Assembly (NCBI GenBank): GCA_003427395.1
Contig: BFEA01000014.1
Span: 4,165,451-4,196,959, forward strand
Source: Chara braunii
Lineage: Eukaryota > Streptophyta > Charophyceae > Charales > Characeae
DNA length: 31,509 bases
Direction of reading: 5' to 3'
In this document: in pieces, positions 30,560 to 31,509 of the stretch
Layout: each line of letters opens with the position of its first letter
Numbering within the stretch: position 1 is the stretch's first letter
Translations under genes and position numbers: made by a program
The notes under the pieces: model-generated
Told to the model about the DNA's origin: nothing
Database searches by the model: none
What the model saw: only the letters and a program-made list of their open reading frames with translations

Positions 30560-30955
30560 CTTTCAGCCCACCAAACAGGCACAAGGAATGGGCCTCGCTG
30601 CACTACTCTCCAAATGTGCAAAATGAGAATGAATCATCCGTTAGAACATGGAAAGATGCACCACCGTATTTTTTGTCTGTTGTGCATGTGGAGAGTAGTG
30701 CAGCGAAGCCCAATGTCTTCGCTTCTTGTTTTTATTGTTTTTTTTTTTTTCCCCCTGAAAACTTTTGTTTTTCTCGACAAGGACTCGTGTTCTATTAGCG
30801 TGGCGCACAGCAAATCTCGGTACATTTACCGAAATGTGTTGTACGCCACGCTAATAGAACACGAGTCCTTGTCGAGAAAAACAAAAATTTTCAGCGAAAA
30901 AAAAAAGAAAAAAAGAAACGAAGACATCCCTTGTGCCTGTATGGTGGGCTGAAAG
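30560..30955. mobile_element. Three-hairpin (Y-shaped) foldback element
   Basis: An outer inverted repeat (CTTTCAGCCCACCAAACAGG at 30560 and its near-complement ending at 30955, about 27 bp) encloses two separate hairpins side by side. Hairpin 1 has 24-bp arms with one mismatch (30589-30612 and 30689-30712). Hairpin 2 spans 30713-30927, with a nearly perfect core of about 51 bp (about 30755-30805 and 30844-30894). Either strand could fold into a three-way junction. No protein is encoded, and I found no clear TSD. It may be a non-autonomous DNA transposon. Confidence 0.75.
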
Positions 30956-30987
30956 ATATATATAAACATCATCATATATATTGATGT

Positions 30988-30990
<3 letters not shown>

Positions 30991-31022
<32 letters not shown>
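30991..31022. repeat. (AT)16 microsatellite
   Basis: This is an uninterrupted AT repeat, directly downstream of the three-hairpin element. Confidence 0.95.
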
Positions 31023-31024
<2 letters not shown>

Positions 31025-31096
31025 TCAAATAGAACTGCCCGGTAAACCGTAGGCAGAGAGGGAGAAATATATATATAGATCAGGTCAGTGAACGAG

Positions 31097-31206
31097 TACT
31101 CACACTACCACTCTTCTGAACGTATCGCACAGGAACTACGGCCAGACCTGGATGTATGTGGCTGCATTTCCATCCAGAAACAAGTAAAAAGGTGCTAGTG
31201 TGAGTA
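31097..31206. repeat. Small foldback
   Basis: TACTCACACTA (31097-31107) faces TAGTGTGAGTA (31196-31206), a perfect 11-bp inverted repeat. A weaker inner pair, TGGATG/CATCCA, lies near 31150-31175. The left arm and what follows resemble 10655-10712. Confidence 0.6.
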
Positions 31207-31475
31207 AGCTCTAAGTGCAGGCGTTTCCCAATCGTTTTTTCTTTTTTTCAAATCTTTCTTTTTTTTCGAGTATTGATATGAAGTTTGAAATTTGAATTTC
31301 ATGGTAATTTCTGCGCTCCCTTTCCCACATGCCGAGCCGCCAAATGTTTATTTGCTCAGGAGGGGGGGGGGGAACGGGAAAAAAAAAAAGATCCTCAGGC
31401 GGCACCTGGGACGACCTCCCCACTTCGCCGGGGTGGGGTAGGAATAGACCACCAAAAAGAAAAAAAGAAAAAAAA

Positions 31476-31506
<31 letters not shown>

Positions 31507-31509
31507 GGG
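31476..31509. repeat. (GATT)n microsatellite at the window edge
   Basis: About eight GATT units run to the window end. Before it, 31207-31475 holds A- and T-rich simple sequence and no gene. Confidence 0.9.

Noticed and set aside
30515-30952. ORF of 145 codons at 30515-30952
   Set aside because: It reads through the arms of the three-hairpin foldback and its A/T runs, with no recognisable protein.

Overview
This is a eukaryotic, transposon-dense window with no host gene that I can support. The elements are L1-type non-LTR retrotransposons of plant arrangement: a long ORF1 with a CCHC zinc knuckle, then an ORF2 with an endonuclease/exonuclease/phosphatase-fold (EEP) endonuclease, a reverse transcriptase and a C-terminal zf-RVT-like CCHC finger, with no RNase H seen. 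That points to the green-plant lineage. A large charophyte genome such as Chara is my guess, but nothing here proves the species. The sequence is draft quality: it has a 654-base N gap, scattered single Ns and two uncut Nextera mate-pair junction adapters.

Layout. LINE-A (711-8290, minus) is a full-length 7.6-kb copy bounded by a 9-bp target-site duplication (TSD), with an ORF2 broken by only two in-frame stops. From 8300 to 11278 lie short repeats: a tRNA-like segment, a large foldback, a hairpin MITE, a minus-strand retroinsertion with a 55-T tract and a 13-bp TSD, and a solo LINE 3' end. LINE-C (11287-14288, plus) is a 5'-truncated copy with TSD TCACATTG. A 968-bp TIR transposon (11306-12273) split it. 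Degenerate tandem repeats fill 14400-16200. LINE-E (about 16616-19130, plus) is a 3' fragment interrupted by a second TIR element (17364-18791) that contains the N gap. A C-rich, G-poor stretch (about 19600-20605) ends at the second adapter. LINE-B (20650-29666, plus) begins just after that adapter. Its ORF2 carries a 222-bp mariner-like MITE, and its 3' UTR carries LINE-F (27399-29562), a twin-primed copy with an inverted 5' half and a perfect 9-bp TSD. The right end (29667-31509) holds a second copy of the hairpin MITE, an unusual three-hairpin foldback, and microsatellites.

How it fits together. The region is a stack of nested insertions whose order can be read from TSDs and reading frames: removing each inserted element rejoins the ORF2 frame of its host LINE. 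The LINE copies, although diverged in protein, keep a short stem-loop near the 3' end (CCGGG, a loop containing TGTGAGG or TTGAGG, then CCCGG), which is a good candidate for the RNA feature that their reverse transcriptase recognises. Terms used: TSD, target-site duplication; TIR, terminal inverted repeat; LINE-A, B, C, E and F are labels for this window only.
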